Assembly (NCBI RefSeq): GCF_001647025.1
Contig: NZ_LUKQ02000042.1
Coordinates: 1-34,459, forward strand
Source of the DNA: Endozoicomonas atrinae
Lineage (GTDB): Bacteria; Pseudomonadota; Gammaproteobacteria; Pseudomonadales; Endozoicomonadaceae
Reading direction: 5' to 3'
DNA length: 34,459 nucleotides
Every line of letters begins with the position of its first letter. Positions within the stretch are counted from its first letter, which is position 1. The notes beneath the pieces are model-generated. The model was not told where the DNA came from, made no database searches, and saw nothing but the letters and a program-made list of their open reading frames with translations. A program made the position numbers and the translations under genes. Positions 30,001 through 34,280 of this stretch are shown in pieces.

Positions 30001-31593
30001 GGTGGAAGTACCTCATTGTTTACCGATGGCGATCAGGAACTGGCGACTCTGGATATTGGCGATGACTTTACAGCAACCAGCCAGCAGGGAGCCATTCACT
30101 TTAATGAGTCGGTCACTGTCGCCAATGATATGAATCTGCTGGCTGCCCGGGAGATTACCCTTGCAGCTCAACAGGCTATCAATGCTGGTTCAATGGCCAT
30201 TGGTTCTGAAATATTACTGGGTGCAGACAGTTTCTCCATGGGTGAAGACTCAGTTATCCACACCCGTGAATTGACGCTTGTCCATACCCGTGGTGACCAG
30301 CTGATTGGTCAGCTGTTATCCGATGCTGCGGATTCTGCGTTCTATCTCAAGACAACCGAAGGAAGCATTAATGGTCGTGCCGACCTGGATATTGCTGGTG
30401 GTGAGCGTCACCTGAAAGCAACCCAGCGTGTCGGTTGTGATGCAGAAGGTAAAAACTGCACCGGTGCTCAGGGGCTGTTGATGGCAGCGACCGGTATTGG
30501 TGATCCACTGGTGATTGATCTGCCCTGGCTGTCTGCAGAAACCGACAATGGTGATATCAATATTCTGGCCAGTTCAGACCTGCATGCCCGTCTGCTGAAA
30601 GCCACCAATGGCAACATTTATATGACAGCACTGGGTTACCTTGAGATCGAAGAGTTGATTGGTACTCCATGGCTGCTGGTGAATGACTTCCTGTTTGCTG
30701 ACCGGATGACCCTGGATCGAGGCGGTCTGGCTTCCAGGGAAAGTGTGGTGGTTAATCAGATCAATATGAACGACGGTGGACCTCTGGCAGTGTATGCCCC
30801 GGCAATTGATCTGACCATTGATGGTGGTGACGCAACGGAGACATTGATGGCCATGGGGGGCTTCAACGAAACCCTGTCACTGACCTCCGATGCCAGAAGC
30901 TACTATCAGAACCTTGAAGCCGCCGCGTTTAAGCCTGGCAGTTTTGCCAATGATGTCCGGGTAGATATCAACAATACCGCCCAGCTGCATGTCACTGACT
31001 TGCTGACACAGGGTGGTGATCTGAGAATGACCGGTGACCTACTGATTGATGCGGCTACGGTCAACACTGGAGCGGGTTACAATATGCGGATGGTAACCGG
31101 TTATCAGACAGTGGATGAATTATCTCTGAACCTGAATAACTCAGATGGTTCAGCTCTACCGGTAGATGGCCAGTTTATGACGCCCTATGGTGAATTCTGG
31201 ATGTCGGTCGACGATGTGAATGTCACCACTAATGCACAGTTCACCCGTTATAATCTGCCTCTGCTGCTGACTTATAAGGGGAGTCAGGATGACCTCACTA
31301 CTATTGGTTTACCAGAGTCATTCTACCGTTTGAGTCTGGAATACCAGAATGAGATAACGAATCAGACACTGGAGCAGATTACCCAGGGTAATCCAGTGGC
31401 AGAGCAGTTGAGTGGTGATGCCGATCCTGTATCCTTATCGGACAGCTGGGTAGCTGCTAACTTGCCAGCTTCCCAGGGAAGTCAGAATGATACTGGAAAC
31501 TTTGATGGAGACCTTGAGTACGAGGCTGAACAGTCGGAAGAAGAGGAAGAGTACTGGTTGATTTCTGAACCGGGCGTTGAAAAGGAGTCGTAA
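12094..31593 (+). CDS. Giant two-partner-secretion exoprotein (TpsA), LktA-type filamentous adhesin
   Basis: A 6499-residue surface or secreted protein, roughly 650 kDa by estimate, exported by the TpsB encoded next. AAGGAAG precedes ATG 12094. A long N-region leads to the hydrophobic RTPAALGMLLSGAAVAV signal (about 35-51). Then comes a TPS-like domain (about 70-170: FNKFVVGSSHTVNLQVP, later GFLVGESGVVNVGSLAI) as in leukotoxin LktA-type adhesins. Residues about 300-3400 are Gly/Ala/Ser/Thr/Asp-rich beta-helix repeats ('SGATIDAGGDLEVSA' type). A coiled-coil with acidic linker spans 3426-3525; a Tyr/Trp-rich island about 3680-4230; a helical block about 4413-4586; a second beta-helix tract from about 4590, with a duplicated 249-residue module; and an acidic tail ends the protein. 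I find only seven cysteines. Adhesin role is by family; the target is unknown. Confidence 0.9.
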   Translation: MADFDRTQLSVSIGRVNSARAYQESTGASFSSALRTPAALGMLLSGAAVAVDHDIQAVSDFTSISSNDNIHNITSKKMSGTSAINVFNKFVVGSSHTVNLQVPDSASKLVNIVRGSEAPAVHGIMNSYKSGSLGGDVVFASSAGFLVGESGVVNVGSLAIKTPTEAEITGLTSGADAVDAKITDLLNDSFSVSSSGTVRIKGKINTASGLNINANTIQVDSGGIVISGRAAQASAVALSAVNVDDLTIPTELNVDGGIITLKASSSAAGAIDLSGDLYADGGFTIMAENVDVKAGATLDSRDSISASAAGTIAFKGKTDQTTTTLNLSASGKTVLFESGTASTPEQSAEGITLIGNTTVAGSTTVSSDTLKTNTGSSLDISGSLTVTADSKADVSGTLAAESGITITSKDIDLNSGSKLDTRNSDDSARGDVTLTASVTENIGIGKATSETNIDLGGQVYAANVTATAKSIANSSFYEEPGTSMGIAATGALAGASFYFMDADADATVNVNSGANIQASGNVTLTSESHALTEASSISLGSQLTGSLAAVYATSDATSTTHVKSGATIDAGGDLEVSAHNESYISASAMDIIAEDANKVVIAAAVGESDVDATAKIDSGVTLAANNLVLAAENQNYYYVSASAYGLKNTQYGVAVAIGDFDTNTTAELGSSLGSDLDKTGNVTITSLNRTLNQRVHSGVTVGSSLLFRTVGSKVVQGVSALQTGVTNYTNQFLTGSGQSVEKNESGKVSFKGGLAFSLNLSDHDAYSYLGTNTSNQTDAPKINATGNVLVASQVDIGTDNEKMAGGYGTGSLGGDQGGYRTSAETAVTAPAEGSAGAGQTSAADTSLALALNFAINDSDVVSEVGKFVQINAANLGVIAGQYMPIVSTYDKWDTIGDVLGKFNGIGGLQNNLLTTFANAGASADKEAYGGSLNVVWNDMDTKAWIGDSAKVTTTGTGSWNASREVKANSQVTSILGNYSVFKDINYSFSFDNSVEVSAYNLMETANLAGNIGSLGILPNGNGTNKQGKSVGASITYVQQSGQAVAGIGKATVTAAGDVDIYSETDERHILVTPSSGMGKGLGFNGVLGFLNSEVLTHASLHKGAQLSAGDLVIVADHEFGNWAAAGAVNWSTESAVGIAIAANVSQGDTKAFIGDNSSEYDKVKFQDSSNSNTTKPDPTSPTAPTPTKGIVANSVSVRGRSSGTNGSIAVAGALTTEPTNEPGVGQKFENWYNGLSSKVAANYTGANSSNGDSSVGQASSDGANDNSNSNGNGQSSAEVSSAQTGLAGAGSFTVSVNNMDAKAIIDGASISGHSNGNGYNDVDVEVQALEKVISASASGSAALSMLGTQSPSNQNTIAGAIAYQISFNDALAWIKDTTISYADDVAVQALHGGELTSVALALSVTRPAGNSQMTQNGALSISGAQIYDGTSARIEGSSISSNNGVNNDLEVSAYNNSYVGVGGGTLYAGGKQGAGLAITFAEINDPSAIVGDANPDGNNVLSSAYDEDVYDGKATEAIIDFSGSTRSTISNFDQIDVSARSLNRIGIGAAGIGYNDNLEDSLGFQGSFAIGSIGADTKALVKGSDISGATTVNVNATGEKDGDLDTIISNLGSSDTNKDFDFSGAEAMDNTNVHTAEDGSGSTYSYNSEGKRIIAVAGVVQVGKKNLGISYAHADVKSETKARIVDTNINKDDNTGATVNVNARENSLLYSVAIGVGVGTGGFSGVGSVAVNRLNNQILAEIGDWDGSDKGTINASNVAVTAQNDMDMINVAGSVAVASGQGGASAGGLAVALNLVGTDEHSTRARVSNTTLKVDEDLTVKALSGASNDKNLLVGNAIAIGASLGQSGIGFAGAISTNNVDQTIQAAIKDTATNRSGDASSNSGGDVIVKGHDYTDSVATAWMGAGSGNGSAGGVAIATNRVDSDVTAEVLGNGSTAGSTTLKAQNVVVDAFRRNWLLTIDAGVAASKQVSLAGSVGTGVIDGDVTARIAEDARVEAWNNVLVNADALSVNLVGSGAVGIGLDSGAGAVAISTAMEYGKTEAYIDDAVVIAKGKGSTMQVDTGDLQGYGDLPDLSTAGDDSDPDSVSMGDLTSGFDLLSVNRTKESVNGLVVNATSRTKQRAITVGGAGGKTVAINANVATNGTYNATKAYIKDSTINSGVTNESGADVYVRANAHEAGLAVSAGIAVSGGGEAAGAGVGGFATNAQKRSSEATVVNSTVNADKLTIDANSSKLAQAVSAGVAAGLGTTGGLGGAASVVITEQMGDTRAWLRGGTTNANEVVVVADRRQESNVAAGAAGIGTTVGVGIGLAVNIVGGDSQAIIGNDLDDNGDTYTTTVNSDTVTVDADRVSSVNSYTFGAGIGGSYGVAAMINTTEFRGETRAAVHGYLKSSDLTTDLRGSDGTSAATNVTVNAQEIQYANQMAAGIGAGASVGVGAVANVVLGRSQVYSEVVGSDVKAGTLDVDATAQRESDLISVAGAASTNVAAAVSIGVALYGQGDTTAEDGTNAEDEFDPSRNEANTVLATDTASYNRHLSDDDIATLEADSGLTITRGSTPATSTTTESGKSLKLSGESVTAARISGGLVDVDTLNVNSRTLQHSYQGLGAAQASSVGIAGVVGISRSYEMNIATVDSSVKANNAVIGASLENVSDDDGALEMKSFIVGLGGTSVVINYTDARSENRVVAGINSAVGDDTGDLQVTAKDSTEIRLGDVSSGKPSSVTDGSLNINIGAAAIGVSVGYAEKDGDIDAWIGEQGKLIDGYSNITLSAVNEGMVKSTGFALAGGLLAGVQGVITSAHDDSDVNATVYGTIGTGSGVVNVNAQSAPSLYSSAYGVTVAAGGAMGGSFAYATTETKAQAEIADGAIFNGSGNVVVRSETGSGNDGYETAYAAAFAASGGLLAGIAGSEARATNRSQSIAKVGDGVSIPYSDFSVYARHTGVQIADADGYFVGLVAGGYQTGVAQSFTSTRVEFGKDPIAALERTGDLTLDANSFNQNQSFTTAGGGGYYAGSAAESVMDAGDYGSGKYSAAVLVDDWSSGYRVLPVDAGGVYISAASETEFFAGTDSTTVSVVGGSGATSKTEVDTNVRVDLGKNVSFSAMQVDIDAFNSAYQIQNPYFSGFSSSVYGAGGGAANGSAGLSYQNLKNLTAEVILGKNGVLKISDLAWLDSTYDHNITIDANTDFYVYDESKLEIGGALQGAGAESDVDVKTRNKITVGEGYNIYNPVGEIGIGTYSRGSAVAQANVSVWAAAGVAGGVSDVYLDVLNQVNIGKNAVINSYGDVGIYSGRASNYFQENQLTSNALANVYNWTAIPIPAGNKAKSNISLTNKVEFADGFAVGSDSHVFIEANEGALSSTHRGIEKNPYLELFSSETTFGSSDSSTSNVLTFNGSGSVVAGQYAYQWVEVATNGSITSQLYRYGTAAQMDDKYSSRAELEAYIQDLQDRIAELEAWTPDSGAEGIDVADGADDDAVGDPGTDDPAAPTGGGDDLVVDNSNPYQTEIDELKAEVVLLSAIVDDLSENPNFAIEVANVQATAGNVNLVADTITLAGSSKPTFTAKGDAYIRVENKTDEHLVLSNLSITNQTGGNVFVTGGASLSDTYIDEQSGSDYTDTTGITIDHAPSGANYLDSDVIINGDISNLLSSVNISVAEGDLIQQAVIEANAINLDVKNGSLLLNSNKPQTYGRDPDALVNYTSAAGWKPASADDFVNFYINDKYSTAINATGINNFNNWFSGRAIRHTGDQISYYQNSSSCKSCDYGYDEMNIYFNWGFSDAAEYHGSDAIVFEMKTDSDSRGGSKWKFKPVSNKQSSLTQSASYSDVKSMLGGTGTSIIGEKVVINAQRLDINGKIIVGTDNSWSVDVGNGFDATIATYIKDAGLSSGDTVSIVPGQTKWLRVENPSYQPDFLKPGYDPNRFTWKEYNFDVSANAGSSGIGLTYDVATGNITADDIPVSGGGYVAIRARISSTGEDGNITVKDGLGQIDINNDSNSQLVLGTISAGDDATGIIRITDLNKKKNIPGDGRGYKVEYSEWFVHSPGSQIRQYETSAWAVSYDESNYVASHGGTGTTSSMTYNPVAGQLYYIREGATIVRSFDPPGDSSAPYDGKSIDGYFAKYPNTLGDWEYETNWNTETSYYTTCTYKPEACSGGTASNYLTQTYDYGSASVWRVNWGLSYDKYYGSNMTNVDPLVEVAYRLSMDTHTYVKADNAIKFQFTGSSTGSIDLTSKGNIELTGNVYNPSGNTNISTQNNLITAGSTAITSDVTTISAKGTIGSLENPLSVITDELGMSSSHGSLYFNVTGTDGDVELQHLKAKYDIVGVIDKGIVAKNSSTIIQADQLDLTSSTGGIGKVGTIGNASSYQFINISTTGAVKLNAATDIAVNQASGDLELYSASASEEVVIKLGNGRLKNAIGRLDKTDEELAYDAAVWDSLHLLDDDAGAVTVSSYENQFTHKYHTYWMLKQRLTDTSDQGFAIDPAYLEALKLRYNETDEAALTSLVKSDYQGLEQWFADQVATPENFANPEDAKGVEQKGVLYGYDYADLFSGDYDQDYKLSLAQDSSWYTDMVDGAQWKQSQLDISISSTALNGDASSQLSNRDANVTASDVHFIVNSGGVGENLDDLVFTVNTTGSGTVSDAQKAALLAAGAGDVSTEVSDSSVTFRVKQVDPIKVDVPGELYASASDEIYIESTSGLTVGQLISSSDDVRLIVDGAIGSKSGLTNILGRDLYISNTRGNIGASGNALKLDLSGALRQAGAASDMYLHHVNGDLYLGSVSAGGLLSIYNNNDLLAYNDESFISADTFDLDVDSHNIGASSDALDVIMTGTGGLQMDAGNAWLNVRDTSLFTLDNTEVDNQFTLTSAGALDLQGNIKAKGLKLDVSGDITSGAGLAINVTNHTDLDAAGINLEGVTVQTGTASLYAQSGSLTLSDITTTSGLMSLLANGQMNLNGGVLTQTGNLVMDANRLVMDSLATINSAGDITATASDSMALFNLTANSGKVKLTTANNQNASLGAIVLTGLAAREAEITSQASITAGQMDIENTAVLNSGTFTRVNAVATSGDNFSITASDNISINGPLTSEQGSIILRGQKDLFVNRRLDASREVDVDVVGTLTLDTAQTIASGQKTTLKAASLQMNQGSQLDIEGDLILATSGDQVLAQLDIEGSLDADSSTGSIRFNERADVAMAVDIFAAGNVTIAEQQTLSTGSSLKVQSTALEMLAGSTLDAGTALNLINNTMSMGDGSLLEAAQSIQTQTSGSATFHQIESLQAVDLSAGDALTVNSTIDAGTTLSIDADGTLTLHKAVAAKDNIAIDAVGVATMNGLVTSAEGSFLFRGDSHLTINNTVSTKGSFTVTDAQTVSVAAGKDIISERAVAINAASIQMGAGSKLDALSALTLTTTGNQKLATLDAGGDLKVESSTGWVAFDETVTTQGAGDIDASGSLTLADNQSFNSTLGTDINASSVNFGDNSILNVDGSLNLSTVGQAELYTVDVEGGAALTNGGNLVINDRLDVVDNLTLDVGGDATFNGAVLIENALLADDIDGKLTVNDMLTVENDINITAGKGAEFNGVLTSNAGLLDLQGSGALTFNDSVDVKKGSINLVITDGVSLAGDKTITSGGNTAIQSASVTMGDTARFDTDSDLIINTVGDQELATLEVDGNLDIDSANGRVELKEHVTVMNAVTIDALNGAVTLAENQQLKSGSDTTIKAESLTFANGSVLDVDGALDVSTKADAELFKVDVANGAEFTNGGNLTTNSDVLIDDSLILDVVGDATFNKAVNVGNALLADDIDGKLTVNDTLTVENDINITAGKDAQFNGVLTSKAGLLNIQGGGALTCNDDVSVNDSINLVITNGVSLAGDKTITSGGNTSIQSASVTMGDTARFDIGVDLTIDTSGNQELATLEVGGSLDVDSSAGTVDFKEHVFVLGNTDLLAENAITLADDQKIESTGWIRAESDTFTMGDRSIIKSGGSTSLFTDGDQELATLDIGDDFTATSQQGAIHFNESVTVANDMNLLAAREITLAAQQAINAGSMAIGSEILLGADSFSMGEDSVIHTRELTLVHTRGDQLIGQLLSDAADSAFYLKTTEGSINGRADLDIAGGERHLKATQRVGCDAEGKNCTGAQGLLMAATGIGDPLVIDLPWLSAETDNGDINILASSDLHARLLKATNGNIYMTALGYLEIEELIGTPWLLVNDFLFADRMTLDRGGLASRESVVVNQINMNDGGPLAVYAPAIDLTIDGGDATETLMAMGGFNETLSLTSDARSYYQNLEAAAFKPGSFANDVRVDINNTAQLHVTDLLTQGGDLRMTGDLLIDAATVNTGAGYNMRMVTGYQTVDELSLNLNNSDGSALPVDGQFMTPYGEFWMSVDDVNVTTNAQFTRYNLPLLLTYKGSQDDLTTIGLPESFYRLSLEYQNEITNQTLEQITQGNPVAEQLSGDADPVSLSDSWVAANLPASQGSQNDTGNFDGDLEYEAEQSEEEEEYWLISEPGVEKES
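15600..15945 (+). other. Disordered linkers within TpsA
   Basis: Two low-complexity stretches interrupt the beta-helix repeats: a Pro/Thr segment (about residues 1170-1188, KPDPTSPTAPTPTKG) and a Ser/Asn/Gly segment (about 1245-1283). They are likely flexible hinges between rod sections. Confidence 0.55.
22369..22668 (+). other. Coiled-coil hairpin with acidic linker in TpsA
   Basis: Residues about 3426-3525. A heptad-like helix (ELEAYIQDLQDRIAELEAW) is joined by an Asp/Gly/Pro linker of about 40 residues to a second helix (IDELKAEVVLLSAIVDDL). This stands out in a protein otherwise built of beta repeats. Confidence 0.6.
23130..24780 (+). other. Aromatic, cysteine-containing island in TpsA
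   Basis: Residues about 3680-4230 are rich in Tyr, Trp, Asn and Lys, unlike the repeats. They contain C3755-x-x-C3758 (CKSCDYGYDE) and C4139/C4146 (CTYKPEAC). A globular domain exposed on the rod is likely; I recognise no fold. Confidence 0.5.
25330..25852 (+). other. Helical domain in TpsA
   Basis: Residues about 4413-4586 lose the beta-repeat pattern and become helical and charged (KTDEELAYDAAVWDSL, then AYLEALKLRYNETDEAAL, then EQWFADQVATPENF). From memory, a comparable helical segment with Tyr/Trp-rich ends occurs in LktA/LEPA-type adhesins. Confidence 0.5.
28434..29927 (+). repeat. Tandem duplication of a 249-codon module in tpsA
   Basis: The sequence CTGCTGGCAGATGATATTGA recurs at 28699 and 29446, 747 bp apart; a second matching block recurs at 28897 and 29641 (744 bp, one codon lost). 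Identity is high over about 350 bp from 28699 and 29446 (LADDIDGKLTVND to SVTMGDTARFD) and fades to either side, where related 115-125-residue units continue. Confidence 0.85.
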
Positions 31594-33297
31594 ATGAACA
31601 CCTGGACTAAGAAAAATAAAAATGCAAATCAGGAAGATCATACAGGGCAGGGAATGATGTCAGGATCTCGATGGAAGAGTGAACTACACGCTTTGTCCTT
31701 TGGGGCCTTTCTGGTGTGTACACCTCTGGCCGCTCAGACTCCACAGCTGCAGGATTATGCAGGGCAGGCCAGTAAAGACCTGATTGAGCAGGAGATCCGC
31801 CTGCGGGAGAAGGAGCAGAAGCCCAACTTACCTGCTATTACGGAGCAGACTGAACCGACTGAAGAAGTCACCGGAGGACCAACATTTATCCTCCGGGGTA
31901 TCCGGTTCACCAAGTCGGCCCACCTGACTCAGGAAGAGCTTCAGAAAATTGTTCAGCCAGCTCTGGGCGAAGAGATTGATTACAACGGACTCCAGAAAAT
32001 TCTGGGAACTATCAATCAGCTCTATCGGCAGAAAAATATATACACGGCGGTTGCCGTTTTTCCAGAGCAACAGGTCTCCGATGGTGTTGTCATTATCCGT
32101 CTGGTTGAAGGCTCTATTGGGGAAATTGTCTTTGAAGGTAATAAGTACACAGAAGATGGTTATTTCCGCGAGTGGATAGATTACGACAACCAGCTGGCTT
32201 CCATTGATATTGACGCTCTGGAAAAGGACATTCTGTTTTATAACCGGATACACAATCAGCGTCTGCAGGCCGAGCTCCGTGCGGGAAAGGCCTTTGGTCT
32301 GACCGATATTGTTATTAATGTACCTGAGCCTGGCAGGGATAGCCTGGAGCTTTATCTGGATAATTACGGCTATGAAAGTTCTGGTGAAGCACAGCTCAGT
32401 GCACTCTATCAGCGCAATCAACTGTTCCGTCCCTCAGACAAGGCCATGGCTTATGGATTGGTATCCAGTGGTTTGAAATCCTTTGTTTCCAGTTACAGTA
32501 CCGTGGTAGGAACGGATGGGCTTCGGTTGGGGGGCAGCCTGCAATTTACCAATGCCACCGTTACCTCTGGTGACTTCAAGGATCTGGGCTATACCGGTGA
32601 CACCCTTCGGCTTGGTCTGGAGGGCAGTTATCTGGTGTATTCTGATGCTGACCTCTGGGTAAATCTGGTGGCGGCCATCAGCAACTCAAGTTCGAAAAAC
32701 AGTGTTACCGGTGGTGATCTTTCGGACTATCAGACAGGGCGCTATCAATTGGGCGCCGAACTGAGCTGGTTGGGGAGTCAGTGGCAGTTCAGTGGACGGC
32801 AGCTCTACAGCTCTGTGAACAGCAAGGAGAAACTGCAGGGTATTACCCGAAAGTTTAACCTGTTCAACACCCGACTGACATTTATCTATAACTTTGATAA
32901 TCCTTTTTATGCACTGTCTACCGTAGAAGCGCAGTTTACTTCGGAGCAGGCACTGCCGGGGGCTGTGTCATTTACCCTTGGTGGCCCATCAACCCTGCGG
33001 GGGTATCAACAGGGTGTTGCCAGTGGTGACCAGGGCTGGTATCAGCAGATTGAAGTGCACTACAACGGTTTCTCATTTAATGAGTACCTGTTTGACCTGT
33101 ATGGGTTCTACGACCATGGTGAGGTTGAATCCCTGAATCCAAAACAGACGCTGTCTTCCGCTGGAGTAGGGATCAATGTTTCTGGGAACGAGTGGTTCAG
33201 TTTTGACCTGACTGTTGCCAATGCAATGGAAGAGGTGGCGCCGGATCAGGACAATACCAGCCTCTATGCACGGATTACCTGTCACTGTATCGACTGA
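31594..33297 (+). CDS. TpsB outer-membrane transporter (ShlB/FhaC/HecB family)
   Basis: Outer-membrane beta-barrel pore for the TpsA just upstream, 567 residues. The ATG follows the tpsA TAA with no gap, and AAGGAG in the end of tpsA serves as ribosome-binding site, so translation is probably coupled. An extended N-region leads to a signal peptide ending near LAAQ (45-48). An N-terminal helix (about 58-76) fits the plug helix. POTRA domains are at about 97-172 (FILRGIRFTKSAHLTQEEL onward) and 175-243. The barrel follows, with the conserved RGY (469-471, in TLRGYQQG) of the L6 loop and F-x-D-like LFDLYGFYDHG near 499-509. The last residues are CHCID rather than a terminal Phe or Trp, which is unusual for a barrel protein. 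Confidence 0.94.
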   Translation: MNTWTKKNKNANQEDHTGQGMMSGSRWKSELHALSFGAFLVCTPLAAQTPQLQDYAGQASKDLIEQEIRLREKEQKPNLPAITEQTEPTEEVTGGPTFILRGIRFTKSAHLTQEELQKIVQPALGEEIDYNGLQKILGTINQLYRQKNIYTAVAVFPEQQVSDGVVIIRLVEGSIGEIVFEGNKYTEDGYFREWIDYDNQLASIDIDALEKDILFYNRIHNQRLQAELRAGKAFGLTDIVINVPEPGRDSLELYLDNYGYESSGEAQLSALYQRNQLFRPSDKAMAYGLVSSGLKSFVSSYSTVVGTDGLRLGGSLQFTNATVTSGDFKDLGYTGDTLRLGLEGSYLVYSDADLWVNLVAAISNSSSKNSVTGGDLSDYQTGRYQLGAELSWLGSQWQFSGRQLYSSVNSKEKLQGITRKFNLFNTRLTFIYNFDNPFYALSTVEAQFTSEQALPGAVSFTLGGPSTLRGYQQGVASGDQGWYQQIEVHYNGFSFNEYLFDLYGFYDHGEVESLNPKQTLSSAGVGINVSGNEWFSFDLTVANAMEEVAPDQDNTSLYARITCHCID

Positions 33298-33339
33298 TGT
33301 GGTTTGAAGATTTATTTGGCCAGAAAAAGATTTATTGAT

Positions 33340-33388
33340 GAAACGTACTGCATTGACGAGCTGATAGAGGTCAATGCAGTTATGTTTC
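33340..33388. other. Long inverted repeat downstream of tpsB
   Basis: ACTGCATTGAC (33347-33357) pairs perfectly with GTCAATGCAGT (33370-33380), and outside it GAAAC (33340-33344) pairs with GTTTC (33384-33388). No T run follows directly, so it is either a weak terminator or an mRNA 3'-end hairpin. Confidence 0.55.
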
Positions 33389-33484
33389 GCAGAGTATCAT
33401 TTATTGGTTGGATTATTTTTCAAGTCACAGTCCAGTCTGTTAGCGCATAAAAAATTCTCAAATTAGGCCGATTCACTTGCGAGC

Positions 33485-33506
33485 CGGCTCAGGCTTTAGC
33501 CGTTTT
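33485..33506 (+). terminator. Possible terminator after tpsB
   Basis: CGGCT (33485-33489) pairs with AGCCG (33498-33502) and TTTTATT follows. It is a short stem, and the overlapping palindrome GAGCCGGCTC (33481-33490) offers a competing fold. The 284-bp gap between tpsB and the next gene holds otherwise AT-rich sequence. Confidence 0.4.
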
Positions 33507-33581
33507 ATTGCTGATTATTATGTTTTTTGATACATGTATAAGATGCAGCGGTTAACGTTGGTACAGGGAGTTTAATCTGAC

Positions 33582-34280
33582 ATGGACGTAAATAAATTAA
33601 ATCCTGATTACAGTAGTCGGGACCTGGAACAAAAATCTGCATTCAGCCCTGATCTACATTTAGATGAAGAGCAAGAGGCTGCAACTCCCTCCTCTTTCAA
33701 TCGCTATAAACTCATGGCGATGGGCGCAGCCTGCTTGCTTGGTTTGCAGGTATTGGCAGGCTTAGCGTTGTACGTGTTTTATGAGGCTCCTCAGTTAAGC
33801 ATTAAGCCAGATGATGCCAATGGTTTGGCGATAAGCGCTGATAACACTACACAGGAAATACCAGCGGTAAAAGACAGTTTCACTGAGTTAGCCGAAACAG
33901 AACAAACGCTTTTTCCAGAAAATGATGTTTCATATCTCAGTTCAAGGAATAATTTCGATACAGAAGATCTTAAACATCAGGCCAAGCAGAATATTGCAGA
34001 AGTCAACACGGGTAAGCAATCGGAACCTGTAGAAGTTGAGGCTGAACTGACTGAATTATTGCCTGAATCGGATCAGGATAGGATAGTTAGTCTGGTTACT
34101 GAAGCGTTTTCTTATGAGCGTGAACTCTCTGGGATGACCATTGAGCAGCAGGAATCACCCATGCATGAAGGTCGTGACCACAATGAGTTGATGGAGAGCG
34201 ACGCTGTTTTAACGTCATGGGTTGAACCGGAGGAGGGAATAGAGGAGTTATACCAATTGAATTTTCTAACTACTGTATAA
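33582..34280 (+). CDS. Acidic single-pass membrane protein, 3' end truncated by IS insertion
   Basis: I do not recognise the family. The start is ATG 33582 with AGGGAG upstream. Residues 1-43 are cytoplasmic-like and charged; 44-68 (LMAMGAACLLGLQVLAGLALYVFYE) form one membrane helix; the rest is a Glu/Asp-rich domain, probably periplasmic. Native sequence stops at about residue 223: the TA target (34251-34252) and the IS end supply the last residues, YQLNFLTTV, and the stop. The original protein was therefore longer by an unknown amount. It follows tpsB in the same direction, so a role as an accessory envelope protein of the adhesin system is conceivable, but hairpins between them argue for separate transcription. 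Confidence 0.65.
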   Translation: MDVNKLNPDYSSRDLEQKSAFSPDLHLDEEQEAATPSSFNRYKLMAMGAACLLGLQVLAGLALYVFYEAPQLSIKPDDANGLAISADNTTQEIPAVKDSFTELAETEQTLFPENDVSYLSSRNNFDTEDLKHQAKQNIAEVNTGKQSEPVEVEAELTELLPESDQDRIVSLVTEAFSYERELSGMTIEQQESPMHEGRDHNELMESDAVLTSWVEPEEGIEELYQLNFLTTV

